Positions 12,727 through 24,299 of a stretch of 64,000 bases of DNA are shown here, piece by piece. This DNA comes from Chloranthus sessilifolius (taxonomy: Eukaryota > Streptophyta > Magnoliopsida > Chloranthales > Chloranthaceae): positions 89,039,184 through 89,103,183 of the forward strand of contig CM037596.1 in NCBI GenBank assembly GCA_021018995.1, written 5' to 3'. Positions within the stretch are counted from its first letter, which is position 1, and each line of letters begins with the position of its first letter. The notes under the pieces were generated by a model. It ran no database searches and was not told the origin of the DNA. It saw nothing but the letters and a program-made list of their open reading frames with translations. Position numbers and translations under genes: made by a program.

Positions 12727-13276
12727 CGAGAGGTTTTGAGTTGAAAAGATGAAGATCTCGAGAGATTCCAACACCTACCGAGAGGTTGGAAGTACAGACG
12801 TGGAACCCTGTCGGGAGGATACTTCAAGGTACAGATGAAGTCAAGAGGTTCCAGATACTTATCGCGAGGTTCAACTGAACCTGTCGAGCAGTGCAAGATA
12901 ACTTTTCAACAACTTACCTGAAGCAACATTCATTCTTGCAAGGATTAAGCCAACCTATCAAGCACTTCACTGAAGATTGTATAACCCATCCACAGGTTGA
13001 GTATAACCTATTGAGAGGATGAGTGTGGAACTGGGTAGAACAAAGAAATAAACCTTCAATCCTATTGACAAGTTCAAATCAACCTCTCGAGATGTTCTCC
13101 AAAGCTGTCAACAGGATCTTCACTAACCTGTCGAGATGTGTCCAAACCTATCGAGAGCTACTTCAATCCTATCGAGAGGTCTGCGAATCTGTCGAAAGCC
13201 AATGCAACCTATCGATGTGAACATAAAGCAGATCCAGAACCTGTCGAGAGGATCCCCTGACCCTCTCGACACTCAT
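12727..13276. repeat. TCGA-centred near-palindrome array, Athila 5' LTR
   Basis: More than a dozen copies of a motif near AACCTNTCGANAGGTT occur here (for example CTGTCGAGAGGTT, CCTATCGAGAG, ACCTCTCGAGATG), spaced roughly 20-50 bases apart. All lie upstream of the LTR TATA box. The same family of motifs fills 30936-31375, 36729-37318 and 60790-61215. Confidence 0.85.
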
Positions 13277-13539
13277 TTTGGTAACTTCTCAGCATGTTTC
13301 TTCAACAACTGCCACTTCTAGAATTATGTGCACGAGTTCCAAAGCACTTCAGCGACCCTTGGAGGTTTTTTTAGCACATAATTGGGCACAAATGGAAACC
13401 CTAACTACTTCACATGTATTTTCCAGTTGAGAGACAATAGGAGAGAGCTTCTAAAAGAGAAATCAGCCACATCAGCATAACAGAATCATTCTCTTGCACT
13501 CTGATTGGCTAAAACGGATCTAAGGATAGAGGAGGAGTG

Positions 13540-13547
13540 TATAAAAG
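13540..13547 (+). promoter_or_regulatory. TATA box of the Athila 5' LTR
   Basis: TATAAAAG lies about 1110 bases into the LTR, after the palindrome array. CT-rich text (CTCTCTCCTTCCTCCTCTC) about 80 bases downstream fits an early 5' leader. Confidence 0.7.
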
Positions 13548-14739
13548 CTTGAAGAAAATATAAAAGAATGATCCAGAGTCTGAGAGAACTAGAGCTTAGT
13601 GCGAGATCAATTTTTCCTCCAAAATTCTCTCTCCTTCCTCCTCTCATTCTCTCTTTAGCCAATCATGAGTGGCTAAACTCTTTTCAGTAGTTAGGGTGAG
13701 GTCTTGAGCTATATTTTGAGAGATTCAAAGGCTTGTAAGAAACTATATATTACACAGATTACAGATCTGGGCACAATAGTATTATAAGTTTGCAATATAA
13801 TTATGGGTTTTAAAGGTAATTCAAATCTATATTTCACTTCTTCATATTTGATTTCCCTATATTGGATACTCTTGCAGATGCCAGCCAGAAATAGAGAGCT
13901 GATAGCCTGGCATCTGCAGCATTTGTAATAGTTTTCTTATTCCAATCAAGATTAATAGATTAAAATAATCTCGGGGATGAACAGTATCCAGTAGAAGGGC
14001 AGATCATAAACTTAGGACTGTATCTAGCAGAAGGGCAGAGCCTAACCTCAGGATTGCCTTGATCCATTGGTGGAGATTGGATTCTTATACCTCACCTCTG
14101 CCGAGAGAACCTGGGTAGATCAATAGATTGGAATAATCTCAAGGATGAACTGTATCTAGTAGAAGGACAGATAAAAAACTTAGGACTGTATCTAGTAGAA
14201 AGGTAGATCCTAACCTTAGGATTGCTTTGATCTATTGGTGGATTCTGGGGAACCTGGGAAGCTTGGAGCCAGAAAAGAGGATTGTTGCAAATCATTTCTC
14301 TGCATTACCTTTGATTTCTTTGATTTTCATTGAGAGACCAATATCCCTAGCTGATGTTCTCACCTTCTTGAATTTTCAACTCTTCTATATCTCCCCTTAT
14401 CTCTGTGTTTGATTAGATCTGGATCAATAGCATTTATCTTTTGTAGTCTGTAGTTAAAGTGACAAAACCATAAAACCTCTCCTCTTTCCTGCTTTAGTTT
14501 AGTTTAAATTAGAATTAGGATAGAGTGCCAGATTTACCATCGATCTGGAGATTTATCATACTTTAGAACACATTTTCCTGTGGGCATACCCTAACTTACC
14601 TATCAAAACTTACTGCAACAACCCTTATTCTTGCAGGACTACCTGCTTGCCTAGATTCAACATTGCTGTAATTTGTGCAGTTAATCTGCTATTTTAATCA
14701 TATAATAATTATGAGGCAGGTAGGACAACAACAACTTTT

Positions 14740-14759
14740 TGGCGCCGATGCCGAGGATC
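14740..14759 (+). other. Primer-binding site of the Athila-like element
   Basis: TGGCGCCGATGCCGAGGATC matches the Athila primer site, which is complementary to the 3' end of Asp tRNA (usual form TGGCGCCGTTGCCGGGGA), with a few changes. It lies just after the 5' LTR and primes minus-strand synthesis. Confidence 0.85.
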
Positions 14760-15047
14760 TGTGTTTTTAAAAGTGGTAGATCTAAGTTTTCTCATTTTTA
14801 GATTTAGATTTTTCATTGACTGTTAAGTATTTGATTAATTGCTACTTTAGTTTTTATTGTAGTTTCACTCTATTTCAGATCTGGATCTGTGGAGCTAAGA
14901 GGAGCTCTGTATCACTTGGAAGAACAAGCATTGTTTAAGTTCGCATCTCTTAACTCTGTTTACATTTCTAGATCTATAGTTGAGTAGATCTACAGTTTTG
15001 TAGTTGTCTATCTTGTGATTATTTTACTGATCTTTGTATTGTAATTT

Positions 15048-15381
15048 TTGGTGTTGTACTTGATTTTTGTGGAGTATATGCTTGAGAGGAGATCTCTTAA
15101 TCCAGAGATTGCTTCTGTGAATCTTGAAGTTAAAAGACTTCTCAGACCTAAGCATCCTGTACACACTTCTATGGTTAATAATCCTGCAATGGGTGAGCAA
15201 CCGAGGACTTTAAAAGAATTCAATGCACCAGGGGTGTACAATTTCTCCTGCTGCATTCAATTCCCCGTTGTTTAAGGAAACTATGAGATCAAATCTTCTA
15301 TCATAAAAATGTTACCCTCATACCATGGCCTGAGCAAAGAAGACCCATATAAGCATATTGATGAAATTTTAGGACTATATA
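15048..15381 (+). pseudogene. Athila gag, N-terminal part, split by the Tekay insertion
   Basis: The plus strand encodes the start of an Athila gag, including PRTLKEFNAP and the phrase GLSKEDPYKHIDEILGLY at about 15320-15376. The Tekay-like element enters directly after this at 15382, and the sequence resumes at 28452. The split is therefore by insertion inside the capsid region. Other breaks are present. Confidence 0.75.
15377..15381. other. Target-site duplication, left copy (ATATA)
   Basis: ATATA directly precedes the LTR and recurs at 28452-28456 directly after the other LTR. This is the 5-base duplication made by Ty3/gypsy integrase. Confidence 0.9.
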
Positions 15382-18056
15382 TGTGACAGCCCGGGTTTCG
15401 GCACCCCGAAACCCGTGCCATCAGCACGATCGTCTTGACCGTGCCCTTTAGCGAAGCACGGAACACTGGTGTATCAAGCATTGTAATAAAATAATAAACG
15501 AAATTGCGGAATTTGAATCTATATTAATTAACTCTCCAAAAGACAGTTCTACCCTCATGCCTCTACATGAATGGAGAACCGATTCGAACCATCGATGATA
15601 GCAATCATCACGGATGGTTCGCCCCAAAAGAATAATCCCATCTATATATATATATATATATACATGGTGTAAATCAGAATCAAGGCTTGACATACCAAGC
15701 CGTACAAAATTCTCTCCAAAAATCCCTCAAAGTGGCACAACGGAGTCCTCTAGAAGAAGTCCTCTGGAGGTGGCTCCAACAAAGAAGGTCCGACTCACGA
15801 TCAGCGTCTCCTGAAGCCGCGGCAGCTGCTAGTAATGGACCTGCGACGTATAGTCTATAGGGTGAGCTACATCCTAGCTCAATAGGGAACAAACACGGTT
15901 GAACATATATATTATAACTCACATGTATTCCATGATATGCCATGCATGATGTATCTATGCAGTTGTTAATGAAACAGATTAAAAGCATTTCGTTTTACTG
16001 TTGATTACTTATATTTTCATTTACTCATGAATGATGCTGAGAAGGCCTAAAGCAAAACTTAAACTTTCAACTTAAGTAATCCCCGAGCAATATAGCATCG
16101 AGCCCCGATGAGATACCCATCATCGTCATCTATATAGACAGTTTTAACCGTATTCCCTGGGAATACAAATAGTACCCAAGCCCCTTTCCCCTGGGGATTG
16201 GTGGCGGGGTTTCACTTGTCTCAATCAACACCCCTGGGGTGTGCTTACTATGTACGGATAAGCCTCCGCACTGGCCTACGGTTTCGCCGCCGTATCGGTC
16301 ACGGATATCCTGCCGTGTCAGTCGTGGATATCCCGCCACGTCGGTGGGGTACCCTATCAAACCTCAAATAACAAAAATATCGGTGCCTTACATATAGTTA
16401 TTCACCGTGTAATTGTGCTATCTTATATCAGTTAGGCCCTATCAAACATGATTCAATCCTTGGATACATCCCTGGGATGTATCCATTTACTTGCATCACA
16501 CCTGATGCTCTTATCTCTTTACTTCTTCATCCCCTGGGGATGGCTCATTATGATTACTCTTATGAATGTCACACACACACACTTTCCACAAATTCTTAAG
16601 AAATAACAATTGAATTGAATTCTATATCACTACATACATGCTCTTGTAAAATAAGGTACATGTTCAAGGTGTTCCCTACCTCAAGTCTTCATTCGATCAT
16701 TGCATCAAGGTCCCACGTGGCTCCTTGTGCACTAGCTCACACGTACCACCTATGGTACCATATAACAAGTAAAACACATCACAAAGGATGCAATAAAGAA
16801 GGTATAAGATCCTCCAAGAATCTTAAAGTCAAACCCAAAAGTCAATATAATTTATCTCAGTCGATTAATCGAACTCCAAAATCGATTAATCGAATCTGAT
16901 TCGATTAATCGATTTCCAAAATCGATTAATCGAAGGTCAATATCGATTAATCGAAGTAATTTCGATTAATCGAAATTCTCCTTTTCGCAAAGTAATTTCA
17001 CTATTCGAACAGTCGAGTTTTCATTCGATTAATCGAATCCAATTTCGATTAATCGAAATTCCTCTTTTCGCAAAGTAATTTCACTGTTCGAACAGTCGAG
17101 TTTTCATTCGATTAATCGAATCCAATTTCGATTAATCAAAATTCTTCTTTTCGCAAAGTAGACTCTCAGTTCGAACAGTCGAGTTTCACAAGTTGATTAA
17201 TCGATCCCAAATTGATTAATCGAAAACTAAAATCGATTAATCGAAATCCCATTTCGATTAGTCGATTTTTCCTCAAGTCATTTCCTCCAACCCCTGGGGT
17301 CCACTGGAGGTTCTCAGTCGATTAATCGATCACCAAATCGATCAATCGAAATCCAAAATCGATTAATCGAAATCAAATTCGATTAATCGAAATCGGGGCC
17401 CTCTGACCTTTCAACTTCCTGGCCAATTTCGATTAATCGAAACCCAATTTCGATTAATCGAAATTGTCAGATTCAGCCCCTTTCGAGCTGTTCTTCCCAA
17501 TCTTTTTCCATTCTTTTCCCTCTATTTTTCTAAGCCATTATCCTATGATTTAACCCACATTTAACCACAACTTAACCCCTATAATCTATGCATCTTATTT
17601 ACAAAAAATTTTTACCTTGGATAGATCTCAAGTTGCTTTCTATCAAACAGTTGGAAGGCTAGGGTTTCCAGCTTTTGTTCTAACGGATCCCTTACGTTGA
17701 ATCAGCCTCTTTAATACTTGAATCCTTCTTCCAATCACCCACAACAACTCCTTGCTTAATCACCCTCTTTACTCCTCTCTCTCTCTTCTTTACTTCTCTC
17801 TCAACTACCAAACATCTATTTTAGGGTTATCAAACCCTTTTATCCCTCTCCTAGTTTGTGTGTTGAGCACATGCACCTCAAATAGGTGTATGCGACTTCA
17901 TATTTACAACACACACCACGCAATAATTCAAACTATCACATCTCGTCCGTTCATTACATCCTATACTAACTCTTGATCTCCTAATTGGTCAAACTTGTGA
18001 CCAATCGGGCACGGATCCCGAGGTCATAGTTTAGCGTGATTTTTCGGGCTATTACA
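15382..18056 (-). repeat. 3' LTR of Tekay-1
   Basis: On the plus strand it begins TGTGACAGCCCGGG and ends GGGCTATTACA, matching 25821-28451. It holds a TA-rich run at 15643-15663, whose minus-strand reading is a TATA box near the LTR's downstream end, and a TCGATTAATCGA array. No gene is encoded in it. Confidence 0.95.
16861..17462. repeat. TCGATTAATCGA palindrome array, Tekay-1 3' LTR
   Basis: About 15 exact copies of the 12-base palindrome TCGATTAATCGA (or the core CGATTAATCG) plus about six one-base variants occur in 600 bases. They usually alternate with AAATCC or CCAAA spacers. In element orientation the array lies upstream of the LTR TATA box, in U3. Confidence 0.95.
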
Positions 18057-18069
18057 TCCTCCCCACCTT
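18057..18069 (-). other. Polypurine tract of Tekay-1
   Basis: On the minus strand AAGGTGGGGAGGA lies directly upstream of the 3' LTR. It is the plus-strand primer of reverse transcription and is typical of the Tekay/Del lineage. Confidence 0.9.
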
Positions 18070-18111
18070 GGGAATTTTCATCCTCGAAAATAAGCCAAGG
18101 TTCGTCGGTAT

Positions 18112-18144
18112 GGTTCTCTCTCTCTCTCCCCCCACACACACACA
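18112..18144. repeat. Microsatellite (CT)n next to (CA)n
   Basis: A run of about 8 CT units, a short C-run and then about 6 CA units, lying between the extra ORF and the polypurine tract of Tekay-1. Confidence 0.85.
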
Positions 18145-18403
18145 GGTGAGGATGTCCAATAGGCTCAGACGTATTTTGGCAGTTACATATACAAAAATGG
18201 AGATAATTTAAACAAAATTAGACGATTGAGACAAAATTTGATTTATATAAAAAGTTAAATTTACAAGGCCACAACAGAGTTGGCGTACAAAAACTCTACA
18301 TATATACAATGAGAACTCAAAATACACAACAGAGTCAGGGAATCCCCTCGTCAGGCTGGTCGGTCATCGAGCAAGCCGCCCATCTGGGTGCATGCGACAG
18401 TGG

Positions 18404-19837
18404 TCAAGGGTCTGCTGGAGCTGGCTGCGGCGTCTCGGTCTGCGGAGCAGATGTGGATGTGGAAGGAGCCGCGTCTGTGGTGGGATGGAAGACGGGTCCT
18501 CGATGGAAGGCGGTGCGTCCGGCCGTCCACTCCTCCTCCTGGGCGAGGTAGCGGCGGTAGTCGGTCGGGTAGATGTGGCGGAGTGTGTGGAATAGGAGGA
18601 AGTCTATCCTCCGGTTCATCCTCTCATTGTTGGCCTCCATGCGAGCCAACACGTCCTCGTGGAGGGCGGCCGGTAGGATGAGGTGGGTGTCGCGGGCGCG
18701 AGTGTGTGTGTGGTGTCGGTGAGGCTGGTGTGGAGGAACCCTCTCCACGGATGGCTCGCAGAATAGGTGTGCCCACCCACGGGTGGGTCCCGCCGAGGTG
18801 GCGGGGTGGTGGCGGTGCTACAGGCGCCGCTGCCGGAGCGGGACCCGAGCTGGTAGGGTCCGCTAGAAGGTTGTAGCTACGGGTCCATGAAGACTTTGTA
18901 AATGTCTTCACGCGATCCGTAGCCCTCACCTCGTGAGGTGAGATGGTGTAGGATGGCTCGTTGGAGTAGCACTCCAACATGCTCGATATGAGACGAGCGT
19001 AGGGCATCTTTTCTTTGGGCCTCATGTTGCCCTTCATCAACTTCCCCTTGATGTATTTCATCCCCTCTAGGATGACCATCGTGGCGTCGAACCACCGCCA
19101 CTGAAGGCGCGTAAAGTGCATGTTGCACTTTGTCCACGCGCTCGGTGTCGTGGCGCATCGGGTAGAGGTTGCACTTGATTATGGAATCAAGCATCCACAT
19201 GTAAGGTGGAAGGTCAACCCTCTTGATGGAGGAGCCCGACCCCTTCTTGCCATTTGTCATGCGGGTCATGACCTCCTCAAATCGAGGGTCCTCCTCGAAG
19301 GGTGGGAATAGGGTGGTCTCTGGGGTGAAATCGAGGTAACACTCGATTACCTCGTGGATGTGGCGACGAGTGATCGTATAGAGACGACCCTCAATCTTGG
19401 TTATAATACAATCGTCGGTAGGGCCATTGGTTAGCCCTTGGTAAAAGAGTCTAACCAATCTAGGGTAGTAAGAACCCCGGATTGGTTTTAGAAGGTTGCC
19501 GAGGCCGGCATTATTTAGGTAGTTTCGAGTCCATTGGGTCTCGCCCGGCACATCGGGATCGGTGAAAAGGGTAGGGTCGATGATGTATTCGACCTCAAAG
19601 GTCTTTGCCGTCCACCATTCATTTGGTTGTTCGACACTGGTGGGTGGTGGTGGCATGGGGGTGGATTCGCGGGAAGACTCACAGAGACGCGCTTCGTTAA
19701 CCGGAGGTGGTCTCCAATTCCGACGGTGAAGGAGTCCTCACCGGCGATGGGGTAGGTGGTGGTGGTGCGGCGTTCTTACGCCTAACCGGTAGCTTGGAAG
19801 TTGCCTTCTTTGAAGACAATCAGGTTTTGGGCGGCAT
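18404..19837 (-). pseudogene. Extra ORF downstream of integrase in Tekay-1, related to the Athila 'env-like' ORF; broken
   Basis: This ORF lies between integrase and the 3' LTR, on the element's own strand, where ordinary Tekay/Del elements have only a short spacer. A likely start is near 19837 (MPPK). Then comes a basic stretch (KKATSKLPVRRKN) that could act as a nuclear localisation signal. The conserved part (about 19656-18877) contains SYYPRLVRLFYQGL and HIHEVIECYLDF. These match YSRLVKLWYHNL and the following block in the Athila extra ORFs at 31750 and 63931, so I place all three in one family, probably the 'putative plant transposon protein' group. The tail is rich in Pro, Ser and His. 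I see no signal peptide or membrane segment, which argues against an envelope. A TATA box and palindrome array lie upstream. It has about three breaks. Its function is unknown. Confidence 0.7.
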
Positions 19838-20053
19838 ATTGGGAAAAATCTAGGGTTTTCTAACTCAAATTGAAAGGAAAACACGAATTTAGGGTTTACC
19901 GTGGGTTTTGGATGCGATGGTAGTTGAATCCGATCCGAAAACCACTGAAAACGCAAACCCTAGAGTGCTCAGTTGGCTGGAGAAGGAGGAGAAGAAGAAA
20001 TGCGCCCAAACGAAAAAACTCAAATGATTTCGAATGAGGAGTGAAATCCCTAA

Positions 20054-20066
20054 TTTTATATATATA
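20054..20066 (-). promoter_or_regulatory. TATA box in front of the Tekay-1 extra ORF
   Basis: The minus strand reads TATATATATAAAA about 217 bases upstream of the likely start at 19837, followed by TTAGGGATTTCACTCC. The spacing fits an independent RNA polymerase II promoter with a leader of about 190 bases. The palindrome array begins only about 10 bases further upstream. Confidence 0.6.
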
Positions 20067-20075
20067 GGCCTCGGC

Positions 20076-20630
20076 TCGATTAATCGAAATCTAGAATCGA
20101 TTGATCGAGATTTCAAACTAAGTTGAGCCGCGAAAAATCGATTAATCGATTTCCCAAATCGATTAATCGAAAGTCAAATTCGACATCAAACCATTTCGAT
20201 TAATCAAATCGTTCTGCTTAAAATTTTAAAATTTTGAGCTCATCCGCTTGAGCGATCGACATCAAATCCATTTCGATTAATCGAAATTCCAAAATCGATT
20301 AATCGAATTTAGTTTCGATTAATCAAATCGCTATAACTTCTAATTTTCCGAATTCTCAAATTATTCGATTAATCAAATCCATTTCATTAATCGAAATTCA
20401 ATTTCTTCTAAGTCCCTAGTAAATCGATTAATCGAAGTATAATTCGATTAAGCGAATTTTCAAAATGGATTAGGCGAGATTCCAATTCGGTCAATCGGAA
20501 TGTGTCTTCATGTATATTCTGACTCTGCTTTCAATTTCTAGTCCTTTGGCACATGCCAGTCGACTAATCGAACAAAATTGATTAATCGAAATTCCAAATC
20601 GATTAATCGATTTGAAATTCGATTAATCGG
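20076..20630. repeat. TCGATTAATCGA palindrome array upstream of the Tekay-1 extra ORF
   Basis: About seven exact copies and about eight one- or two-base variants of TCGATTAATCGA occur between the integrase end and the internal TATA box. It is the same motif as in the LTR, with different spacer text, so it is not simply a copied piece of LTR. Confidence 0.9.
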
Positions 20631-20774
20631 TTTTGCCCAATTTCTACAGAATTTTAATCTCTTTATTTCTTTTACTATTTTTTTGACAATTTATGACAGA
20701 TTGGATCAAGATTTCTATTGAATTACAAGCATAGTGGAGATTTCACAAACATGTTTGTGATTTACATTGAATTC

Positions 20775-22427
20775 TCACGTCGTTGGAAACAAGGCTGGAT
20801 ATTGTTCTCTCACATCGGCCTCTCGTTCCCAAGTAGCCTCTTCTTTTGGATGATTGTTCCACCGAACTAGCACTAAGGGAATCACTTTAGTGTGCAGTAC
20901 TTGTTCCTTTTGATCCAAGATTTCCACTGGTTCCTCTATCATGCTCATGTCCTCACACATCTCTATAGGTTGCTTTCCTAACACATGAGACGGATCATTC
21001 ACGTACTTCCTGAGCATCGATATGTGGAAAACATTATGTACTCTATCAAACAGCGGTGGTAAACCAATGCGGTATGTAACTTCACCTACGCGTCCCAAAA
21101 TTTCGAATGGTCCAACATAACGTGGACTTAACTTCCCTCTCTTGCCAAATCTCATTACACCTTTCATAGGTGACACCTTCACAAACACATGCTCGCCCAC
21201 TTTATAGTCAACACTAGTCCGCTTCATATCGGCATAACTTTTCTGTCTACTCTGTGCTGTCTTCAACCTTTCTCTGATAATTCGAACGACGGTAGCGTTA
21301 TCTTCAAGTAGTTTTGGTCCTAACACAAATTTCTCACCTGTTTCCTCCCAATTTAGAGGTGATTTGCATCGTCGTCCATACAGAGCTTCGTACGGTGCCA
21401 TGCCAATGCTCGTTTGGAAACTGTTGTTGTATGCGAACTCGAGCATCGGTAGATACTCATCCCAGTATCCTTGCATATCAAGCATGCATGCCCTGAGCAT
21501 GTCTTCTATTACTTGGTTCACTCGCTCTGTCTGCCCATCAGTTTGAGGATGGAAAGCTGAACTAAAGTCTAGTCGTGTTCCCATTCCTTCTTGAAATTTC
21601 TTCCAAAACTTGGACGTATATAGTGGATCACGATCTGAAACTATGCTGGTTGGAATACCATGTAATCTTACGATCTCCTTCATGTATAAGTCTGCCAGTC
21701 TTCCTGCCGTATACGTAGTATTGTACGGTAAAAAGTGCGCTGATTTGGTCAATCGGTCTACGACGACCCAAATGGCATTGTGTCCCTTGGCAGTACGGGG
21801 TAATCCAACAATGAAATCCATTGAGATCGATTCCCACTTCCATTCTGGGATTAGTAAAGGTTGCAATAGTCCAGCAGGATGTCTATGATCAGCCTTCACT
21901 TGCTGACAAGTCAAACATTGTGACACATACTCGGCCACGTCTTGTTTCAGTCCTCTCCACCAGTAGTTCTTTTTCAAATCTTGGTACATTTTGGTGCTAC
22001 CAGGGTGGATAGCATAATTTGACTTATGAGCCTCATCAAGAATCGTTCGTCTTAGATCGGCGTTGTCCGGAATGCATAGACGGCCTTTAAACAACAAAGA
22101 ACCATCTTCTTTTACTGAGAAGTCCGACCTGATGCCTTCACTCACGTCTTGATGAATCTTTGTTAATGTCGGATCTTTCATCTGTAGATCGTGGATATGC
22201 TCAAATATCACTGGCTTTACTGATATGTTAGCCAAAAAGGATCCAGTGTCCTTTGACTCAATGTTCGCATCATAGATTGCCAGGTCTTCCAATAATTTCC
22301 ATCGGTGCATACCCAAAATCAAAGAAGCTAACTGAGCTGAACCTTTCTGACTCAATGCATCGGCTACTACATTCGCCTTGCCTGGATGGTATTGTATGGA
22401 GCAATCGTAGTCCTTGAGGAATTCCAT
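20775..22427 (-). pseudogene. Integrase with chromodomain-like tail of Tekay-1 (open here; parent pol is broken)
   Basis: A long open stretch of 550 residues begins in the last part of RNase H (residues 1-30, DYDCSIQYHPGKANVVADAL). An HHCC zinc region follows near residues 130-185 (HKSNYAIHPG and CLTCQQVKADH). The DDE core then carries SMDFIVGLPRT, SDRDPLYTSKFW and QTDGQTERVNQ. The C-terminal GPFEILGRVGEVTYRI module is followed by a chromodomain-like tail (HTKVIPLVLVRWNN, EATWERE) that directs insertion in Tekay/Del elements. This is the best-preserved coding part of the window and fits a young insertion. Confidence 0.92.
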
Positions 22428-22436
22428 CCATCTGCG

Positions 22437-23637
22437 CTATCTCATGTTGAGTTCTTTCTGTGTAAACAGATATCGGAGGCTCTTATGATCGGTGAAAATT
22501 TCGAAGGTCTCACCATACAAGTAATGTCTCCAAATCTTCAGCGCAAAAATGACGGCTGCCAGTTCCAAGTCATGAGTCGGGTAATTTTTCTCGTGTTCTT
22601 TCAACTGTCTTGATCCGTAAGCTATCACCTTCTTGTGCTGGTTGAGCACACAACCAAGGCCATTGTATGACGCGTCATCAGACACCGCAGATCCTCCATC
22701 GCTCAAGGAATCGCTAACATCGGAGTCAAGTGAGTCTCGTTTTGAGTTCTTGAAAACTCTTCTCGCATGCCTCACTCCACTCAAACCTTGAATCTTTTCG
22801 TGTCAGCTTTGTGAGAGGTCCCGATATCTTTGAAAACCCCTCAACGAAACGTCGATAATAGCCTGCTAAGCCCAGAAAACTTCGAACATCGGTCACTGTC
22901 TTTGGTTGCTCCCATTTAACTACTGCTTCTATTTTAGCTGGATCTACCGTGACACCGTGCTTCGAGACGACATGTCCCAAAAAGCTAACTTCTTCCAACC
23001 AAAACTCACACTTGCTGAGTTTGGCGTACAATTGGTGTTCACGTAGCGTCTGTAGAGCAATCCTCAAATGTTCTTCGTGTTCCGTCTTGGATTTGGAGTA
23101 TATCAATATATCATCAACAAACACTACGACGCAGGAGTCCAAGTGTGGTTTAAACACTCGGTTCATCAGATCCATAAACGACGTCGGAGCATTCGTCAAT
23201 CCAAACGGCATCACAAGGAATTCATAGTGTCCATACGGTCCTAAAAGTCGTCTTCCGAATGTCCTCACTTTGACTCAAGAATCGATGATACCGGATCTCA
23301 GGTCGATCTTGGAAAAATACCTTGCTCCTTGCAGTTGGTCGAATAGATCGTCTATTCTAGGCAAAGGGTAGCGGTTCTTCACAGTGAGTTTGTTCAATTG
23401 TCGATAGTCAATGCATAACCGCATTGACCCATCCTTCTTCTTGACAAACAAGACCGGTGCTCCCCATGGAGATACACTTGGTCTAACAAACCCCTTGTCC
23501 ATAAGTTCTTGTAGTTGTTCCTTCAACTCCTTTAACTCAGCGGGAGCCATTCTATAAGGTGCTTTCGAAATAGGCTCCGTTCCTGGTGCTAAGTCAATGG
23601 CGAATTCTACTTCTCTTCCGGAGGTAATCCAGTGCAA
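22437..23637 (-). pseudogene. Reverse transcriptase and RNase H of Tekay-1, broken
   Basis: RT fingers and palm lie at about 23637-22900: [37 protein letters not shown] and [15 protein letters not shown], the last being the YxDD-class catalytic motif in its FVDD form. The thumb and connection follow ([18 protein letters not shown]). RNase H lies at about 22700-22437 ([33 protein letters not shown]). The stretch is well preserved with only a few breaks. The lineage is clear from RT phrase order. Confidence 0.9.
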
Positions 23638-23917
23638 TTCTTCCGAAACACGCCAAATAAGTCTCGCATAACCGCTATCTCGTAAATGACGTTCTTTTCT
23701 TCCTTGTCCTCGCTTAAGAAAGCTAAGTATCCATCAACCCTTTCGATCATTTTCTGCCCTCATCACGAGATCAAGTACGATGACGACCTCACCCTTGAAA
23801 CCGAAATGATCTTCTTGTGTTGGGTCCGAAAATAACTACCTTGTTCTTGCAATCGACGGTTGCATAATGTCATACGCCAACCACCCATGCCAAGGATCAC
23901 ATCAAACCCTTGCATGT

Positions 23918-24214
23918 CTAATAAAGACGTTTTGCTTCTAGTTCATGCACCTCCAAGTCTCGAACAGCTACAATGATGGATTTGCAAGCTAACTCCGTGT
24001 CTACTAACTCTCCAGTCGGAATAGACACGGATAGGACGAAATTCAACGTCTCTGGAACAATCTTCATCTTCTTAGCGAAACGTGGAGTGACGAATGAGTG
24101 GGTAGACCCGGGGTCTATCAACACTCGAGCGTCATATCCACCGAAGCATCCTTTTTCATATATATTTAAAGTACCTATAGCATACATACATACATACAAT
24201 AATTTACACATCAA
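23918..24214 (-). pseudogene. Aspartic protease region of Tekay-1, broken
   Basis: VLIDPGSTHSFVTPRFAKKM contains the D-P-G-S-T-H-S form of the retroelement protease active site. It would cut the Gag-Pol polyprotein into mature parts. It lies between gag and RT as expected. Confidence 0.8.
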
Positions 24215-24299
24215 ATTTCACTCTTAATTTACATACAGCTTTTGGTATTGAGAAAAGAATCTATATAATTTCTAATGCATGCTCCTTCTCTATCTAAGG

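Larger units (their letters stand above)
12428..14733 (+). repeat. 5' LTR of the Athila-like element
   Basis: The start aligns with 36416 and with a third LTR at 60575 (TGTTAAG..GTGAAAAAT); here the second base differs. The end is set a few bases before the primer site at 14740, with an ACA end at 14730 or 14733. It carries the palindrome array (12727-13276) and a TATA box (13540). It is longer than its partner (about 2.3 against 1.8 kb). Confidence 0.8.

Noticed and set aside
16861-17462. Possible CRISPR-like array (regular repeats with spacers)
   Set aside because: The repeats are 12-base palindromes in a plant LTR with very short, irregular and partly repeated spacers, and no cas-like genes are present.
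18388-18681. Plus-strand frames over the Tekay-1 extra ORF
   Set aside because: They are GC-rich mirror frames of the Pro/Ser-rich tail on the minus strand, with no family resemblance.
20775-22427. The 550-residue open stretch as a host gene
   Set aside because: It has zinc, DDE and chromodomain-like integrase motifs and lies inside a bounded Tekay element.
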